From Burkholderiaceae bacterium (lineage in GTDB: Bacteria; Pseudomonadota; Gammaproteobacteria; Burkholderiales; Burkholderiaceae_E), in NCBI GenBank assembly GCA_027493945.1, contig JAOSJU010000001.1, forward strand, positions 2,972,484 to 3,036,483: DNA of 64,000 nucleotides, written 5' to 3'. Under the pieces are notes generated by a model, which saw only the letters and a program-made list of their open reading frames with translations, did not search any database and was not told where the DNA came from. The position numbers were made by a program, and so were the translations under genes. Positions 18,765 through 29,230 of this stretch are shown here, piece by piece (the first letter of the stretch is position 1; each line of letters begins with the position of its first letter).

Positions 18765-19805
18765 CTACGCTTCGTTGGCTCGCTGCGCGCCTGCGGCGCC
18801 GCTCGAACCCGCCGCCGCACGGCGCAGCCGGTCGGCCACTGCATGCCAGGCGGTGTCGTCGGGGACGCGCTCGACAAGGATGCGCGCGCACCCCGACCGG
18901 TCGAGCGCGCGCAGCGCGTCGTAGAGCGCATGCGCTGCGTCCGCCGGGTCGGCGGGCATCGACAGCCTCGCGTCGGCTTGCGCGCCCGCACCGGAGCGCG
19001 CCCACAGTGCGACGCGCTCGCCACGCGCGTGCAGCACGGCAATGCGCCGATCGATTTCGTCGCCGTCCGCCAGTTCGATCGGCGTCGCCGGCGCGTAGTG
19101 CGCCTCCAGCGTGCCCGAGGCGCGCGGCGCCTGCGCATCGCGTGCGAGCAGCGGTTCGCCGAGCGCCGCTTCGAGCTGCGCCGCGGTGATGCCGCCGGGG
19201 CGCAGCAGCACCGCACGCTCGCGACTCAGATCGACGATCGTCGACTCGACCCCGACATCGCAGGGCCCGCCATCGAGCACCATCGGCGCCTCGTCGCCGA
19301 GGTCGTCGATCACATGCGCAGCGCGCGTCGGGCTCACGCGCCCGAAGCGGTTCGCCGAGGGTGCGGCCACGCCGTGGCCGCCGTGCGCGGCGAACGCGAC
19401 GAGCAGCGCGCGCGCCACCGGATGCGAGGGCGCACGCAGCCCGATCGACGCCTGCCCGCCGCAGGCGAAGGCGGGGGCCGTCTCGCGCCGCAGGAGAATC
19501 AGCGTGAGCGGCCCTGGCCAGAAGGTGTCGGCGAGCCGTTGCGCGCGAGCCGGCCAGTGCGCCCACCATGCGGCCTGCGCGGCGTCGAGCACGTGCACGA
19601 TCAGCGGATGATCGGCCGGCCGCCCCTTCAGGCGATAGACCTCGGCGACCGCGCGCGCGTTCGCGGCGTCGGCGCCCAGCCCGTAGACCGTTTCGGTGGG
19701 GAACGCCACCAGCTCGCCGGCGGCCAGTCGCTGCGCGGCCTGCGCGATCGCCTGCGCATCGGCCGGGCGCGGATTGGCGCTCATCTGCCGATTCCGCCTG
19801 CTCAT
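18765..19805 (-). CDS. tsaC: Threonylcarbamoyl-AMP synthase (Sua5/TsaC)
   Basis: This enzyme makes L-threonylcarbamoyl-AMP for t6A37 tRNA modification. It has an N-terminal YrdC domain ([68 protein letters not shown]) and a C-terminal Sua5 domain after the linker EAHYAPATP. The length is 346 aa from 19805 or 339 aa from 19784; neither start has a strong ribosome binding site. It closes a purC-purE-purK-tsaC run, 10 bp after the purK stop. Confidence 0.94.
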   Translation of the reverse strand: MSRRNRQMSANPRPADAQAIAQAAQRLAAGELVAFPTETVYGLGADAANARAVAEVYRLKGRPADHPLIVHVLDAAQAAWWAHWPARAQRLADTFWPGPLTLILLRRETAPAFACGGQASIGLRAPSHPVARALLVAFAAHGGHGVAAPSANRFGRVSPTRAAHVIDDLGDEAPMVLDGGPCDVGVESTIVDLSRERAVLLRPGGITAAQLEAALGEPLLARDAQAPRASGTLEAHYAPATPIELADGDEIDRRIAVLHARGERVALWARSGAGAQADARLSMPADPADAAHALYDALRALDRSGCARILVERVPDDTAWHAVADRLRRAAAGSSGAAGAQRANEA

Positions 19806-19815
19806 TCACACGTTC

Positions 19816-21054
19816 TCAGGCCAGACTGCCCGGTCCGACGATGCCGAGCTCGCGCTCGACCTGCGCAGCCACGCGCACCGCCTCGTCGACCGCGTCGGCC
19901 AGCACCGTGACGTGCCCCATCTTGCGGCCCTGACGCGGATCGCGCTTGCCGTACAGGTGCAGCTTGGCGGTCGGGTGCCTGAGCACCACGCTCCAGTCGG
20001 GTTCGCGCGGCGCCGCACTGGGCTGCGCGTCGCCGGGCGGACGGAACCAGCAGTCGCCGAGGATGTTGAGCATCACCGCCGCCTGGTGCTGGTGGGGCGA
20101 GCCGAGCGGCAGGCCTGCCATCACGCGCGCCTGCTGCTCGAACTGGCTGGTGATGCAGGCGTCGATCGTGTAGTGGCCCGAGTTGTGCGGCCGCGGGGCC
20201 ATCTCGTTCACGCGCAGGCTGCCGTCGGCGAGCACGAAGAACTCGACGCACAGCACCCCGACGTAGTCCATCGCGTCGGCGAGACGGCGCGCCGCATCGA
20301 CCGCGCGCATCGCCAGTTCCTGAGAAATACGCGCGGGGACGGTGGAGACCGCGAGGATGCCGTCGCGATGCACGTTCTCGGCGACCGGGTACGCGACGCT
20401 GCGGCCGTCGAAGCCGCGCGCGACCAGCGCCGAGACCTCGAGTTCGAGCGGCAAGCGCTTCTCGAGCACGCAGGGCACGCCGCCGAACGCATCGAACGCC
20501 TCGATCGCCTGCGTGATCGAGGCCACGCTCGCCTGGCCCTTGCCGTCGTAGCCGAGCCGCGCAACCTTCAGGATCCCCGGGAACAGGTCGGCGGGCGCCG
20601 CGCGCAGCTCGTCGGCCGAGGTCGCGTCGATGTACGCAGCGGTGTCGAGGTCGCAGTCGCGCACAAACGCCTTCTCCGCGCGGCGATCCTGCGCGATGGC
20701 CACGCTCGCTGCCGCCGGGCTGACGATGCCGTGGCCGGCGAGGAATTCGAGCGCGCGCGCCGGCACGTTCTCGAACTCGGTGGTGGTCGCGCGGCAGATC
20801 GACGCGATCTCGCGCAGCGCCTGCTCGTCGAGGTAGTCGGCCTGCAGGTGGCGATCGGCCACCGAGCCGGCCGGGCTGTGCGCGCCCGGATCGAGCACGC
20901 AGACGCGATAGCCCATGCTCTGCGCAGCCATGCAGAACATGCGCCCGAGCTGGCCGCCGCCGAGCAGGCCGAGCCAGGAGCTCGGCGGCAGCGGCGGCAG
21001 CGGGCGATGCAGGCGCGGCGGGCTCGACGCCGCGGCAGAATCCGCGCGTGCCAT
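19816..21054 (-). CDS. purK: 5-(carboxyamino)imidazole ribonucleotide synthase PurK
   Basis: This is an ATP-grasp enzyme converting AIR, ATP and bicarbonate to N5-CAIR in purine synthesis. It is 412 aa with the N-terminal LGLLGGGQLGRMFCMAAQSM, ATP-grasp lysines in GILKVARLGYDGKGQ, and the metal site FFVLADGSLRVNEMAPRPHN. The ATG at 21054 overlaps the purE stop by one base (TGATG). About 37 residues precede the conserved nucleotide-binding strand. It acts directly before PurE. Confidence 0.96.
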   Translation of the reverse strand: MARADSAAASSPPRLHRPLPPLPPSSWLGLLGGGQLGRMFCMAAQSMGYRVCVLDPGAHSPAGSVADRHLQADYLDEQALREIASICRATTTEFENVPARALEFLAGHGIVSPAAASVAIAQDRRAEKAFVRDCDLDTAAYIDATSADELRAAPADLFPGILKVARLGYDGKGQASVASITQAIEAFDAFGGVPCVLEKRLPLELEVSALVARGFDGRSVAYPVAENVHRDGILAVSTVPARISQELAMRAVDAARRLADAMDYVGVLCVEFFVLADGSLRVNEMAPRPHNSGHYTIDACITSQFEQQARVMAGLPLGSPHQHQAAVMLNILGDCWFRPPGDAQPSAAPREPDWSVVLRHPTAKLHLYGKRDPRQGRKMGHVTVLADAVDEAVRVAAQVERELGIVGPGSLA

Positions 21055-21545
21055 CAGGCGCCCGGCAGCGTCATCGCGCGCGCCGACTCGGTCTGGCGCG
21101 CGCGCCAGGTCGCGAGCCGCTCGGCGAGCGCCGCATCGGTGCCCGCGAGCATCGCCACCGCGCACAGCGCAGCGTTGGCCGCGCCGGCTTCGCCGATCGC
21201 AAAGGTGGCCACCGGGATGCCGCGCGGCATCTGCACGATCGACAACAGCGAGTCCTCGCCGCGCAGGTACTTCGACGGCACCGGCACTCCGAGCACCGGA
21301 ACGATGGTCTTCGACGCGAGCATGCCCGGCAGGTGCGCGGCGCCGCCCGCCCCTGCGATGATCGCCCGCAGCCCGCGCTCGCGCGCCTGCTCGGCGTAGC
21401 GGAACATGTCGTCGGGCATCCGGTGCGCGGACACGACGCGCGCTTCGAACGGGACCTGGAACTCGCGCAGCACCGCGACCGCGTGCTGCATCACCTCCCA
21501 GTCGCTGCTCGACCCCATCAACACGCCCACCAGCGCGATGCTCAT
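21054..21545 (-). CDS. purE: 5-(carboxyamino)imidazole ribonucleotide mutase PurE
   Basis: This class I PurE converts N5-CAIR to CAIR. The 163 aa protein has the signature [11 protein letters not shown], then [48 protein letters not shown] and [20 protein letters not shown]. The ATG at 21545 follows GGAGG with ideal spacing; an upstream ATG at 21566 is less likely. It is coupled to purK by a one-base overlap and preceded by purC 43 bp upstream. Confidence 0.97.
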   Translation of the reverse strand: MSIALVGVLMGSSSDWEVMQHAVAVLREFQVPFEARVVSAHRMPDDMFRYAEQARERGLRAIIAGAGGAAHLPGMLASKTIVPVLGVPVPSKYLRGEDSLLSIVQMPRGIPVATFAIGEAGAANAALCAVAMLAGTDAALAERLATWRARQTESARAMTLPGA

Positions 21546-21588
21546 CGTCGATCCTCCGTCGGCCATCGAGTCGGGTGTGCGCCGCCTC

Positions 21589-22485
21589 TCAGTGCGCGAG
21601 TTCCTGGCCGGTGAGCCGGCGCAGCGCCTCGCGATACTTCGCGGCCGTCTGCTCGATCACGTCGCGCGGCAACGGCGGCGGTGGCGGGCGCTTGTTCCAG
21701 CCCGGCACGGTCTCGAGATAGTCGCGCACGAACTGCTTGTCGAACGACGGCGGCGAAGTGCCGGGGCGCCACTCGTCGGCAGGCCAGAAGCGCGACGAAT
21801 CGGCGGTGAGCACCTCGTCCATCAGGTGCAGCGTGCCCTGCGCATCGAGGCCGAACTCGAACTTGGTGTCGGCGATGATGATGCCGCGGGTGGTCGCGTA
21901 TTCGCTCGCGCGCCGGTACAGCTCGAGACTGATCCTGCGGATCCGTTCCGCGAGCGGCGCGCCGATGCGCGCCGACATCTCGTCGAAGCCGATGTTCTCG
22001 TCGTGCTCGCCGAGTTCGGCCTTGGCCGCCGGCGTGAAGATCGGCTCGGGCAACCGGTCGGCCATCCGCAGGCCCGGCGGCAGCGCGATGCCGCAGACCG
22101 CGCCGCTCGCGACATAGTCTTTCCAGCCCGAGCCGATCAGGTGGCCGCGCACGACCGCTTCGACGAGGATCGGCTTCAGCCGCTTGACGACCATCGAACG
22201 GCCGCGCACCTGCTCGCGCTCGTCGGCGGCGACCACCGATTCGGGGTCGACGCCGGTGAGGTGGTTCGGCACCACGTCGGCGAGCCGCTCGAACCAGAAA
22301 AGCGCCATCTGGTTGAGCACCCGTCCCTTGTCGGGAATCGGGTCGGCCATGATCACGTCGAAGGCCGACAGCCGGTCGGTGGTGACGATCAGCAGCCGGT
22401 CATCGCCGACCGCGTAGTTGTCGCGCACCTTGCCGCGCGACAGCAGCGGCAGCGAATGCAGGTTCGAGTGGTAGACGGCCGCCAT
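21589..22485 (-). CDS. purC: SAICAR synthase PurC
   Basis: This is phosphoribosylaminoimidazole-succinocarboxamide synthase, joining CAIR and aspartate with ATP. It is 298 aa with [79 protein letters not shown] and the [10 protein letters not shown] region, all typical of the class in beta- and other proteobacteria. It is the first gene of purC-purE-purK-tsaC, all on the minus strand. Confidence 0.97.
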   Translation of the reverse strand: MAAVYHSNLHSLPLLSRGKVRDNYAVGDDRLLIVTTDRLSAFDVIMADPIPDKGRVLNQMALFWFERLADVVPNHLTGVDPESVVAADEREQVRGRSMVVKRLKPILVEAVVRGHLIGSGWKDYVASGAVCGIALPPGLRMADRLPEPIFTPAAKAELGEHDENIGFDEMSARIGAPLAERIRRISLELYRRASEYATTRGIIIADTKFEFGLDAQGTLHLMDEVLTADSSRFWPADEWRPGTSPPSFDKQFVRDYLETVPGWNKRPPPPPLPRDVIEQTAAKYREALRRLTGQELAH

Positions 22486-22586
22486 CGGGGGTGCCCCGGC
22501 AAAACCGTCATTTTGCCTGATCGCCGGGCCGTCGCAGCGCCCGCCCGGTTCGCGTCGGCGGGCGTCCGCCGGCGCCGCGCGACGCT

Positions 22587-23363
22587 TCAGCGCCAGCGCT
22601 CGATCCAGCCGAGTCCGTCGCGCGTCGCGCCGCGCGGCCGGTATTCGCAGCCGATCCAGCCCTCGTAGCCCAGTTCGTCGATCAGCGCGAAAAGGTACGG
22701 GTAGTTCAGCTCGCCGGTGTCGGGCTCGTGGCGCTCGGGCACCCCCGCGACCTGCATGTGGCCGACGCCGCCCGGGTAGCGCCGGATCTTCGTCGCGACG
22801 TCGCCCTCGACGATCTGGCAGTGGTAGAGGTCCATCTGGACCTTCAGGTTCGACTCGCCGACCTCGGCGACGATCGCGTGCGCGTCGGCCTGCGTGTTCA
22901 GCAGGTAACCGGGCACGTCGCGCGTGTTGATCGGCTCGATCAGCGCGGATATCCCTTCAGCCGCCAGTCGCCTGGCCGCCCAGCGCAGGTTGGCGACGTG
23001 GGTCGCGCGATGGCGCGCGCGCTGCGCGTCGTCACCGGCCACACCCGCCATCAGATGCAGCCGCGGGCATTCGAGCGCGGCGGCGTAGCCGATGGCCTGC
23101 TCGACGCCCGCGCGGAACTCCGCCTCGCGCCCAGGCACGCCGCAGGTGCCGCGATCGCCGGCGGCCAGGTCGCCGGGTGGCGCGTTGAACAAAACCTGCC
23201 GCAGCCCGCTGGCACGCAGCGCGGCCGCGACCTCGGCCGCCGCGAACTCGTACGGGAACAGGAATTCGACCGCGCGAAAGCCGTCGGCCGCGGCAGCGTC
23301 GAAGCGCTGCAGGAACGGCAGTTCGGTGTACATCAGCGACAGGTTGGCGGCGAATCTCGGCAT
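22587..23363 (-). CDS. hyi: Hydroxypyruvate isomerase family protein (TIM barrel)
   Basis: This 258 aa sugar-phosphate isomerase/epimerase-like TIM barrel starts [26 protein letters not shown] lies upstream of the ATG at 23363. Likely metal ligands are Glu in [13 protein letters not shown], Asp in [15 protein letters not shown], His in [17 protein letters not shown] and Glu in [10 protein letters not shown]. The family interconverts hydroxypyruvate and tartronate semialdehyde (Hyi) or related keto acids (OtnI); the precise substrate is uncertain. It lies between the purine genes and the fba block and is divergent from a small monooxygenase-fold gene. Confidence 0.85.
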   Translation of the reverse strand: MPRFAANLSLMYTELPFLQRFDAAAADGFRAVEFLFPYEFAAAEVAAALRASGLRQVLFNAPPGDLAAGDRGTCGVPGREAEFRAGVEQAIGYAAALECPRLHLMAGVAGDDAQRARHRATHVANLRWAARRLAAEGISALIEPINTRDVPGYLLNTQADAHAIVAEVGESNLKVQMDLYHCQIVEGDVATKIRRYPGGVGHMQVAGVPERHEPDTGELNYPYLFALIDELGYEGWIGCEYRPRGATRDGLGWIERWR

Positions 23364-23451
23364 CGCGACTCCTCGACCGGGCGCCCGACGGCCCGATGCC
23401 GATGATAGACGCGCGCATGGCAAGATGCGGGCACCGACGAGGGGACACGCG

Positions 23452-23763
23452 ATGATCAGCGAACTGGTGATGTTCGACCTGCCGCCGGGGATGAGCCGCG
23501 CCGAGGTCGTCGAGGGGATGCGCGAGGTCGCGCCCGCGTGGCGCCGCAACCCCGACCTGATCCGCAAGACCTTCCTCTACGACGCGGCGAATTCCCGGAC
23601 GGGCGCGCTCTACCTGTGGAAGAACCGCTCTGCCGCGGAAGCGGCGCACGACGCGGCGTGGCGCCAGCGCGTGATGGACAAGTACGGCAGCGTGCCGACG
23701 CTGCAGTACTTCGACACCCCGCTGGTCGTCGACAACGCGCTCGGCGAGACGATCGAAGGCTGA
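23452..23763 (+). CDS. YdhR-like putative monooxygenase (dimeric alpha/beta barrel)
   Basis: This is a 103 aa protein starting [20 protein letters not shown], with GAGGGG upstream. The pattern of a beta strand, helix ([19 protein letters not shown]), strand ([20 protein letters not shown]), helix ([20 protein letters not shown]) and closing strand fits the YdhR group of the dimeric ferredoxin-like barrel superfamily. A role in quinone or aromatic oxidation is proposed for the family but not shown here. It is divergent from hyi and convergent with pirin, whose stop is 10 bp away. Confidence 0.75.
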   Translation: MISELVMFDLPPGMSRAEVVEGMREVAPAWRRNPDLIRKTFLYDAANSRTGALYLWKNRSAAEAAHDAAWRQRVMDKYGSVPTLQYFDTPLVVDNALGETIEG

Positions 23764-23773
23764 CGCCGCGGCT

Positions 23774-24651
23774 TCAGCGCACGCCGTCCGGTAGCGGAAT
23801 GAACTCGGCGGCGTCGTTCGGCGGCAGCGCGATGCGGCCTGCCTGCCAGTCGGCCTTCGCCTGCTCGATGCGCTCCTTGCGCGAGGACACGAAGTTCCAC
23901 CAGATGTGCCGCTCGCCCAGCGGCTCGCCCCCAGAAGCATCAGCGTCGACGCATCGTTCGCCCGCAGCACCGGTGCCGATGCCGCGCCGAACACCAGCAT
24001 CTGCCCGACGCGGTACTGGACGGCCTCGTGCTCGATGCGGCCGGCGACCACGTAGGCGGCGCGCTCGGCGTGCCCCTGCGGCATCGCGAGCCGGGCACCG
24101 GGGTCGAGGCTCGCGTGCAGGCAGAACAGCGGCGAATGTGTCTTCACCGGGCTTTTCAGGCCGTAGGCTTCGCCGGCGATCAGGCGCATCCGGACGCCGG
24201 CCTCGCGCCCCTCCGGCAGCACGTGCGCCGGATAGTGGTCGAACGCGGGGTCGGTCTCCTCGTCCGCCTCGGGCAGCGCCACCCACGACTGCAGCAACTC
24301 GATGCCCGGGTCGGCGAACGCCGACGGGTCCTCGAAGCGCTCGGAATGCGAGATGCCGCGGCCGGCGGTCATCCAGTTGACGTCGCCCGGCCGGATCACC
24401 TGCTCGATGCCGAGGCTGTCGCGATGCGTGATCGCGCCGCTCAGCAGGTAGCTGACCGTGGACAGGCCGATGTGCGGGTGCGGGCGAACGTCGGCACTGC
24501 GTCCGATCGTGCGCGGAAACGTCACCGGCCCCGCATGGTCGAGGAAGACGAACGGCCCGACCATGCGCCGCTTCGCGAACGGCAGCACGCGCCGCACCGC
24601 CGGGCCATGGCCGAGGTCGGCCCGGCGCGCGTCGATGACGATGTCCGGCAT
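23774..24651 (-). CDS. Pirin family protein (frameshift near 23930)
   Basis: This is a bicupin pirin, about 292 aa once corrected. Metal-binding histidines of the first cupin are in [32 protein letters not shown] is the second conserved block. After DASTLMLLG the frame shifts; the C-terminus resumes as [20 protein letters not shown] to the stop at 23774. One C missing from the run at 23928-23932 explains it. Some pirins have quercetinase activity and others bind regulators; the role here is unknown. It lies downstream of fba with a 16 bp gap. Confidence 0.88.
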
Positions 24652-24667
24652 GGCCGGCCCGCGCTCG

Positions 24668-25732
24668 TCAGGTGACGACCTGCGCGAGCTCGCCCTTCCG
24701 GTAGCGCTCGACCATCGCCGACAGCGGGACGCCGCGGATCCTGCTGCCCTGTCCCTCGCAGCCGAACTGGCGGTAGCGCGCGACGCAGATCGCCTTTGCC
24801 GCCTCGCGCGCCGGCTTCAGGTACTCGCGCGGATCGAACTTCGACGGGTTCTCGACGAAGAAGCGGCGGATCGCCGCGGTCATCGCCAGCCGGATGTCGG
24901 TGTCGATGTTGATCTTGCGCACGCCGTGCCTGATCGCCTCCTGGATCTCCTCGACCGGCACGCCGTAGGTTTCCTTCATGTCGCCGCCGTACTTGCGGAT
25001 CTCGGCCAGCAGCTCCTGCGGCACCGACGACGAGCCGTGCATCACCAGGTGGGTGTTCGGGATGCGGGCGTGGATCTCCTTGATGCGCGAGATCGCGAGG
25101 ATGTCGCCGGTGGGCTTGCGCGAGAACTTGTAGGCACCGTGGCTGGTGCCGATCGCGATCGCCAGCGCGTCGACCTGCGTCTTGCGCACGAAATCGGCGG
25201 CCTGCTCCGGGTCGGTAAGCAGCTGCTCGCGGGTCATCGTGCCCTCGGCGCCGTGGCCGTCCTCCTTGTCGCCCTTCATCGTCTCGAGCGAACCGAGCAC
25301 GCCCAGCTCGCCCTCGACCGTGACGCCGACCGCGTGGGCCATGCCGACCACCTTGCGGGTCACGTCCACGTTGTACTCGTAGCTGGCGACCGTCTTGCCG
25401 TCTTCCTGCAACGAGCCGTCCATCATCACCGACGAGAAGCCGAGGTCGATCGCCCCCTTGCAGACCGCCGGCGACTGGCCGTGGTCCTGGTGCATCACCA
25501 CCGGCACCTTCGGATACGACTCGACCGCCGCCTCGATCAGCCGGCGCAGGAACTGCTCGCCCGCGTACTTCCGCGCGCCGGCCGAGGCCTGCATGATGAC
25601 CGGGGCGTCGAGTTCGCTGGCCGCAGACATGATCGCCTGCACCTGCTCGAGGTTGTTGACGTTGAATGCCGGGATTCCGTAGCCGTTCTCGGCGGCGTGA
25701 TCCAGCAGTTGTCGCATCGAAACCATTGCCAT
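24668..25732 (-). CDS. fba: Fructose-bisphosphate aldolase class II (Calvin cycle subtype)
   Basis: This is a zinc-dependent aldolase splitting or forming fructose 1,6-bisphosphate. It is 354 aa from the ATG at 25732, preceded by AGGAGG; a Met 10 codons upstream is rejected. Visible are [19 protein letters not shown] (zinc His), [54 protein letters not shown] and [11 protein letters not shown]. The length and the insert [20 protein letters not shown] fit the subtype common in betaproteobacteria. It follows pyk by 132 bp. Confidence 0.97.
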   Translation of the reverse strand: MAMVSMRQLLDHAAENGYGIPAFNVNNLEQVQAIMSAASELDAPVIMQASAGARKYAGEQFLRRLIEAAVESYPKVPVVMHQDHGQSPAVCKGAIDLGFSSVMMDGSLQEDGKTVASYEYNVDVTRKVVGMAHAVGVTVEGELGVLGSLETMKGDKEDGHGAEGTMTREQLLTDPEQAADFVRKTQVDALAIAIGTSHGAYKFSRKPTGDILAISRIKEIHARIPNTHLVMHGSSSVPQELLAEIRKYGGDMKETYGVPVEEIQEAIRHGVRKINIDTDIRLAMTAAIRRFFVENPSKFDPREYLKPAREAAKAICVARYRQFGCEGQGSRIRGVPLSAMVERYRKGELAQVVT

Positions 25733-25864
25733 GGTTGCCTCCTGAAGCCGGAAAAGCGGCACCGGCGCCGAGTCCCGGGCGCCCGGTGGAATTCCCGCGA
25801 AACCCGATTATCGCCCAGTGTCCGCGGCCAGTGCCGTGACCGACTGCATGCCGCGCGACGGGTG

Positions 25865-27305
25865 TCAGCCGTGCTCGCCCACGCGAACGATCTTCAGCGT
25901 GTTGGTCCCGCCGGACTTTCCGATCGGCTCGCCGATGGTGAGCGCAATCAGGTCGCCCTTCTCGACGATGCCCGCGTCGACCAGGGCGCTGCTCGGCCTC
26001 GAGCAGCAGCGCCTCGCGCTCCTGCGCGTGATAGGTCATCACGATCGGGTGCACCTCGCGGTACAGGCACATGCGGCGCCGGCTCGCCTCTTCGGGCGTG
26101 AGCGCGTAGATCGGCACGCCCGAGTCGATCCGCGACATCCAAAGCGCGGTGGACCCGGATTGCGTCAGCGACACCACCGCCTTCACCTTCATGTGGTGCG
26201 CGACGAACAGCGCGCTCATCGCGATCGTCTGGTCGATGCGCGTGAAGCTGCGGTTCAGGAACGCGGCGTCGAGCGACATGACCTGCGAGCGGTCGGCCTC
26301 GACGCAGATGCGCGCCATCGACTCGATCGTCTCGACCGGGTACTTGCCGGCCGCGGTCTCGGCCGAAAGCATCACCGCGTCGGTGCCGTCGAGCACCGCG
26401 TTGGCCACGTCGGACACCTCGGCGCGGGTGGGCACCGGCGACTCGATCATCGACTCCATCATCTGGGTGGCGGTGATCGTGACCTTGTTCAGCTCGCGCG
26501 CCATCCGGATCATGCGCTTCTGCAGCGCCGGCACCGCGGCGTCGCCGACCTCGACCGCGAGGTCGCCGCGCGCGACCATGATGCCGTCGGAGGCCTGCAG
26601 GATCTCCTCGAGGTTGCCGATCGCCTCGAAGCGCTCGATCTTGGCGATCATCAGCGCGCGCCCGCCCGCGGCGCGCGTGAGCTCGCGGGCCATGTACATG
26701 TCGGCCGCGTTCTTCGGGAACGACACCGCGATGAAGTCGGCCTCGAAGCCGATCGCGGTCCGGATGTCCTCGATGTCCTTCGCGGTGAGCGCGGGCGCCG
26801 ACAGTCCGCCGCCCTGGCGGTTGATGCCCTTGCGGTTCGACAGCACGCCGCCCTCGACCACGGTGCACTCGATCGATCGCGCGGTGGTGCGCTCGACGCG
26901 CATCATCATGCGGCCGTCGTCGAGCAGCAGCGTGTCGCCGGGCTTCACGTCGTTGACCAGTTCCGGATAGTCGAGCCCGACCCGGAGCCGGTCGCCCGGC
27001 GCGTCGTCGACGTCGAACGAGAACGTGTCGCCGGGCGCCAGCGCGACCTTGCCGTCGGCGAACCTGCCGATGCGGATCTTCGGCCCCTGCAGGTCGGCCA
27101 GAACGCCGACGCTCTGCTGCAGGCGCGCGGCGATCTCGCGCACGCGCCGAACGGTGTCGACATGCTCGGCGGCGGTGCCGTGGGAGAAGTTCACCCGCAC
27201 CACGTTGACGCCGGCGCGCAGCATCCGCTCCAGCACCGCGGGGTCGCTCGAAGCGGGGCCGAGCGTGGCGACGATCTTGGTGGCGCGCGGGGCAGGCTTG
27301 AACAT
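25865..27305 (-). CDS. pyk: Pyruvate kinase (frameshift near 25988)
   Basis: This enzyme converts phosphoenolpyruvate and ADP to pyruvate and ATP. From MFKPAPRATKIVATLGPASS the sequence shows NVVRVNFSHGT, LADLQGPKIRIGRF, IMVARGDLAVEVG, ITATQMMESMIESPVPTRAE, DAVMLSAETAAGKYP and the allosteric domain (AVVSLTQSGSTALWMSRI). After LLLEAEQ the frame changes and continues ALVDAGIVEKGDLIALTIGE and TNTLKIVRVGEHG to the TGA at 25865. One extra C near 25985-25991 explains it. The corrected length is 479 aa. As an essential-type gene, a sequencing error is more likely than loss. It precedes fba as in many Burkholderiales. Confidence 0.94.
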
Positions 27306-27371
27306 GTCGGAACGCTCGGGGAGACCGGAGCGTCAATGCTAACCGATCGCACCGACCGGGCGCGCCGGCGC

Positions 27372-28013
27372 TCAGCGCGGCGTCAGGCCGCACTCGATCG
27401 CGAACCGCACCATCCCGGCGACGCCGTCGATGTCGAGTTTCTGCATCAGCCGGCTTCGATAGGTGTCGACCGTCTTCGGCGACAGGCACAGCGCGCGCGC
27501 GAGCTGGGCCGTGCTCTTGCCTTCGGCCACGCCCTGCAGGATCTGGCGCTCGCGGCGGCTCAGCGCGTCGACCGGGCTGCGCACGTGGTGGTCACGGATG
27601 TAGTCGTCGATCACCGCCTCGGTGATCTTCTGGCTGAGGTAGCGACGCCCGGCATGCACGCTGCGCACCGCCGCGACCACCTCGGCGCCGGCCGACTCCT
27701 TCAGCAGGTAGCCCTGCGCGCCCGCCTGCAGCGCGCGGAAGATGTGCTCGGTGGTCGAGTACATCGAAAGGATGACGACGCGAGACTGCGGAAGATGGCT
27801 GCGAACCCGGTGCGTCGCCTCGATGCCGTCGAGCTCGGGCATCACGATATCCATGATCGTCACGTCGGGCGCCAGCTCCAGCGCCTTGCGCACCGCCTCG
27901 CGCCCGTCGGCCGCATGGCCGACGACGGCGATGCCCGGCTGCGTGTGCAGCATCGCCTCGAGGCCGTCGCGCAGCACCGAATGATCGTCGGCGAGCAGCA
28001 CCCTGATGTCCAT
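27372..28013 (-). CDS. Two-component response regulator, NarL/FixJ family
   Basis: This 213 aa regulator has an N-terminal receiver (acidic pocket Asp9-Asp10, phospho-acceptor Asp55 in VTIMDIVMPELDG, Lys in GYLLKESAG) and a C-terminal LuxR helix-turn-helix (LSRRERQILQGVAEGKSTAQ, SPKTVDTYRSRLMQKLDIDG). Two adjacent ATGs overlap the kinase stop; the second (28013) is better placed after GGGAGG. It is cotranscribed with the PAS-containing kinase upstream. The target genes are unknown; the nearest divergent genes are an AhpD-like protein and an ABC transporter. Confidence 0.93.
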   Translation of the reverse strand: MDIRVLLADDHSVLRDGLEAMLHTQPGIAVVGHAADGREAVRKALELAPDVTIMDIVMPELDGIEATHRVRSHLPQSRVVILSMYSTTEHIFRALQAGAQGYLLKESAGAEVVAAVRSVHAGRRYLSQKITEAVIDDYIRDHHVRSPVDALSRRERQILQGVAEGKSTAQLARALCLSPKTVDTYRSRLMQKLDIDGVAGMVRFAIECGLTPR

Positions 28014-29074
28014 CATTGCCTCCCGACCGTCGCAACCAGGCGGGTGCCCGCACCGCGCCGCGAGTCGATGCGCAGCGCGCCGCCGATCGCGCGCAGGCGC
28101 TCCTCCATGATCAGCAGCCCCGGGCCCTCGCCCGGATGACCGCGCAGCGCCTGCGCGTCGAATCCGCAGCCGTTGTCGGCGATCGTCAGGCACACTTCGT
28201 CGCTGCCGACTTCCAGCGCAATGCGCACCACGTCGGCCTGCGAATGCTTGAGCACGTTGGTGAGCGCCTCCTGGGCGATCCTGAACAGGGTCACCTCGAC
28301 CGCCTGGCTCATCCTGAGCACCGGGTCGCGCGCCTGCACGGCGGTGCGGATGCCGGTGCGGCCGGAGAACTGCTCGGCGTGCGCCCGCAGCGTGACCGCG
28401 AGGCCGTAGTCGTCGAGCATCAGCGGGCGCAGCGCGCCGGCGACGTCGCGCATCGTCTCGACCGTGTTCTCGACCAGGCCGATCGAATCGTCGAGCCGCG
28501 AGACCACGCGGTCGAGTTGCGGCGGGTGCAGCTGGTCGCGGATGATGTGCAGGTTCAGGTTGATCGTGGCCAGGTCCTGGCCGATCCGGTCGTGCAGCTC
28601 CGCCGAGAGCCTGCGCCGCTCGATCTCCTGGATCTCGACCACGCGCTGCGAGATCGCTCGCAGGCGCGCGGCGTAGAGGTGCGCGTCGTTCTCGGCGCGC
28701 TTGCGCGCGGTGATGTCGACCACCGACGCGCGCGTGCCTGCGAGCCTGCCGTCGCCGTCGCGCAGCGCCGAGACGCGCAGCAGCGCGTCGAAAGTCGATC
28801 CGTCCTTGCGCTGCAGCTCGGTCTCGATCTCGATGCCTTCGCCACCCGCATGCAGGCGCTCGAACGCGCGCAGGTACTCGTTGCGTGAGCGGCCCGAGAC
28901 GGCCTCCGCGTAGCGGCGCTTGCCGACCACCTCGCTGCGCGAATAGCCGAGCCAGCCGAGCTCGGTGCGGTTCATCCGCGCGACCGTGCCGTCCGGGCGC
29001 ACGCTGTGGTACCCGCAGGGCGCGTTCTCGTAGAGATCGCGCATTTCGATCGTGGTCGTGTCGGCTCGCCGCAT
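28013..29074 (-). CDS. PAS-domain sensor histidine kinase (HisKA_3 type, soluble)
   Basis: The kinase is 353 aa from the ATG at 29074, preceded by GGAGG. An N-terminal PAS domain (about 10-130, YENAPCGYHSVRPDGTVARM) with a PAC-like end (SVVDITARKRAEND) leads to HisKA_3 with His161 in RRLSAELHDRIGQDL and a HATPase_c domain (ALTNVLKHSQADVV, IADNGCGFDAQALRG, GPGLLIMEERLRAIGGALRI). No transmembrane segment is visible, so a cytoplasmic signal is sensed. Its stop overlaps the response regulator start. It is divergent from the AhpD-like gene; a perfect CCACGC-GAA-GCGTGG hairpin sits in the gap (29183-29197). Confidence 0.92.
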   Translation of the reverse strand: MRRADTTTIEMRDLYENAPCGYHSVRPDGTVARMNRTELGWLGYSRSEVVGKRRYAEAVSGRSRNEYLRAFERLHAGGEGIEIETELQRKDGSTFDALLRVSALRDGDGRLAGTRASVVDITARKRAENDAHLYAARLRAISQRVVEIQEIERRRLSAELHDRIGQDLATINLNLHIIRDQLHPPQLDRVVSRLDDSIGLVENTVETMRDVAGALRPLMLDDYGLAVTLRAHAEQFSGRTGIRTAVQARDPVLRMSQAVEVTLFRIAQEALTNVLKHSQADVVRIALEVGSDEVCLTIADNGCGFDAQALRGHPGEGPGLLIMEERLRAIGGALRIDSRRGAGTRLVATVGRQ

Positions 29075-29230
29075 CGCGGACGCCTCCGGCCGGCGGTGCC
29101 GGCCCGCTGGTTCGACCTGCCGGTGCGCAAACGGCACCGGCGTCACGATTGTCCTACAGCAAGCGTCCAGCTTCTCCGATAACCACGCGAAGCGTGGCGG
29201 CGTCCAATGCAGGGCAAGCAAGGAGGTGCC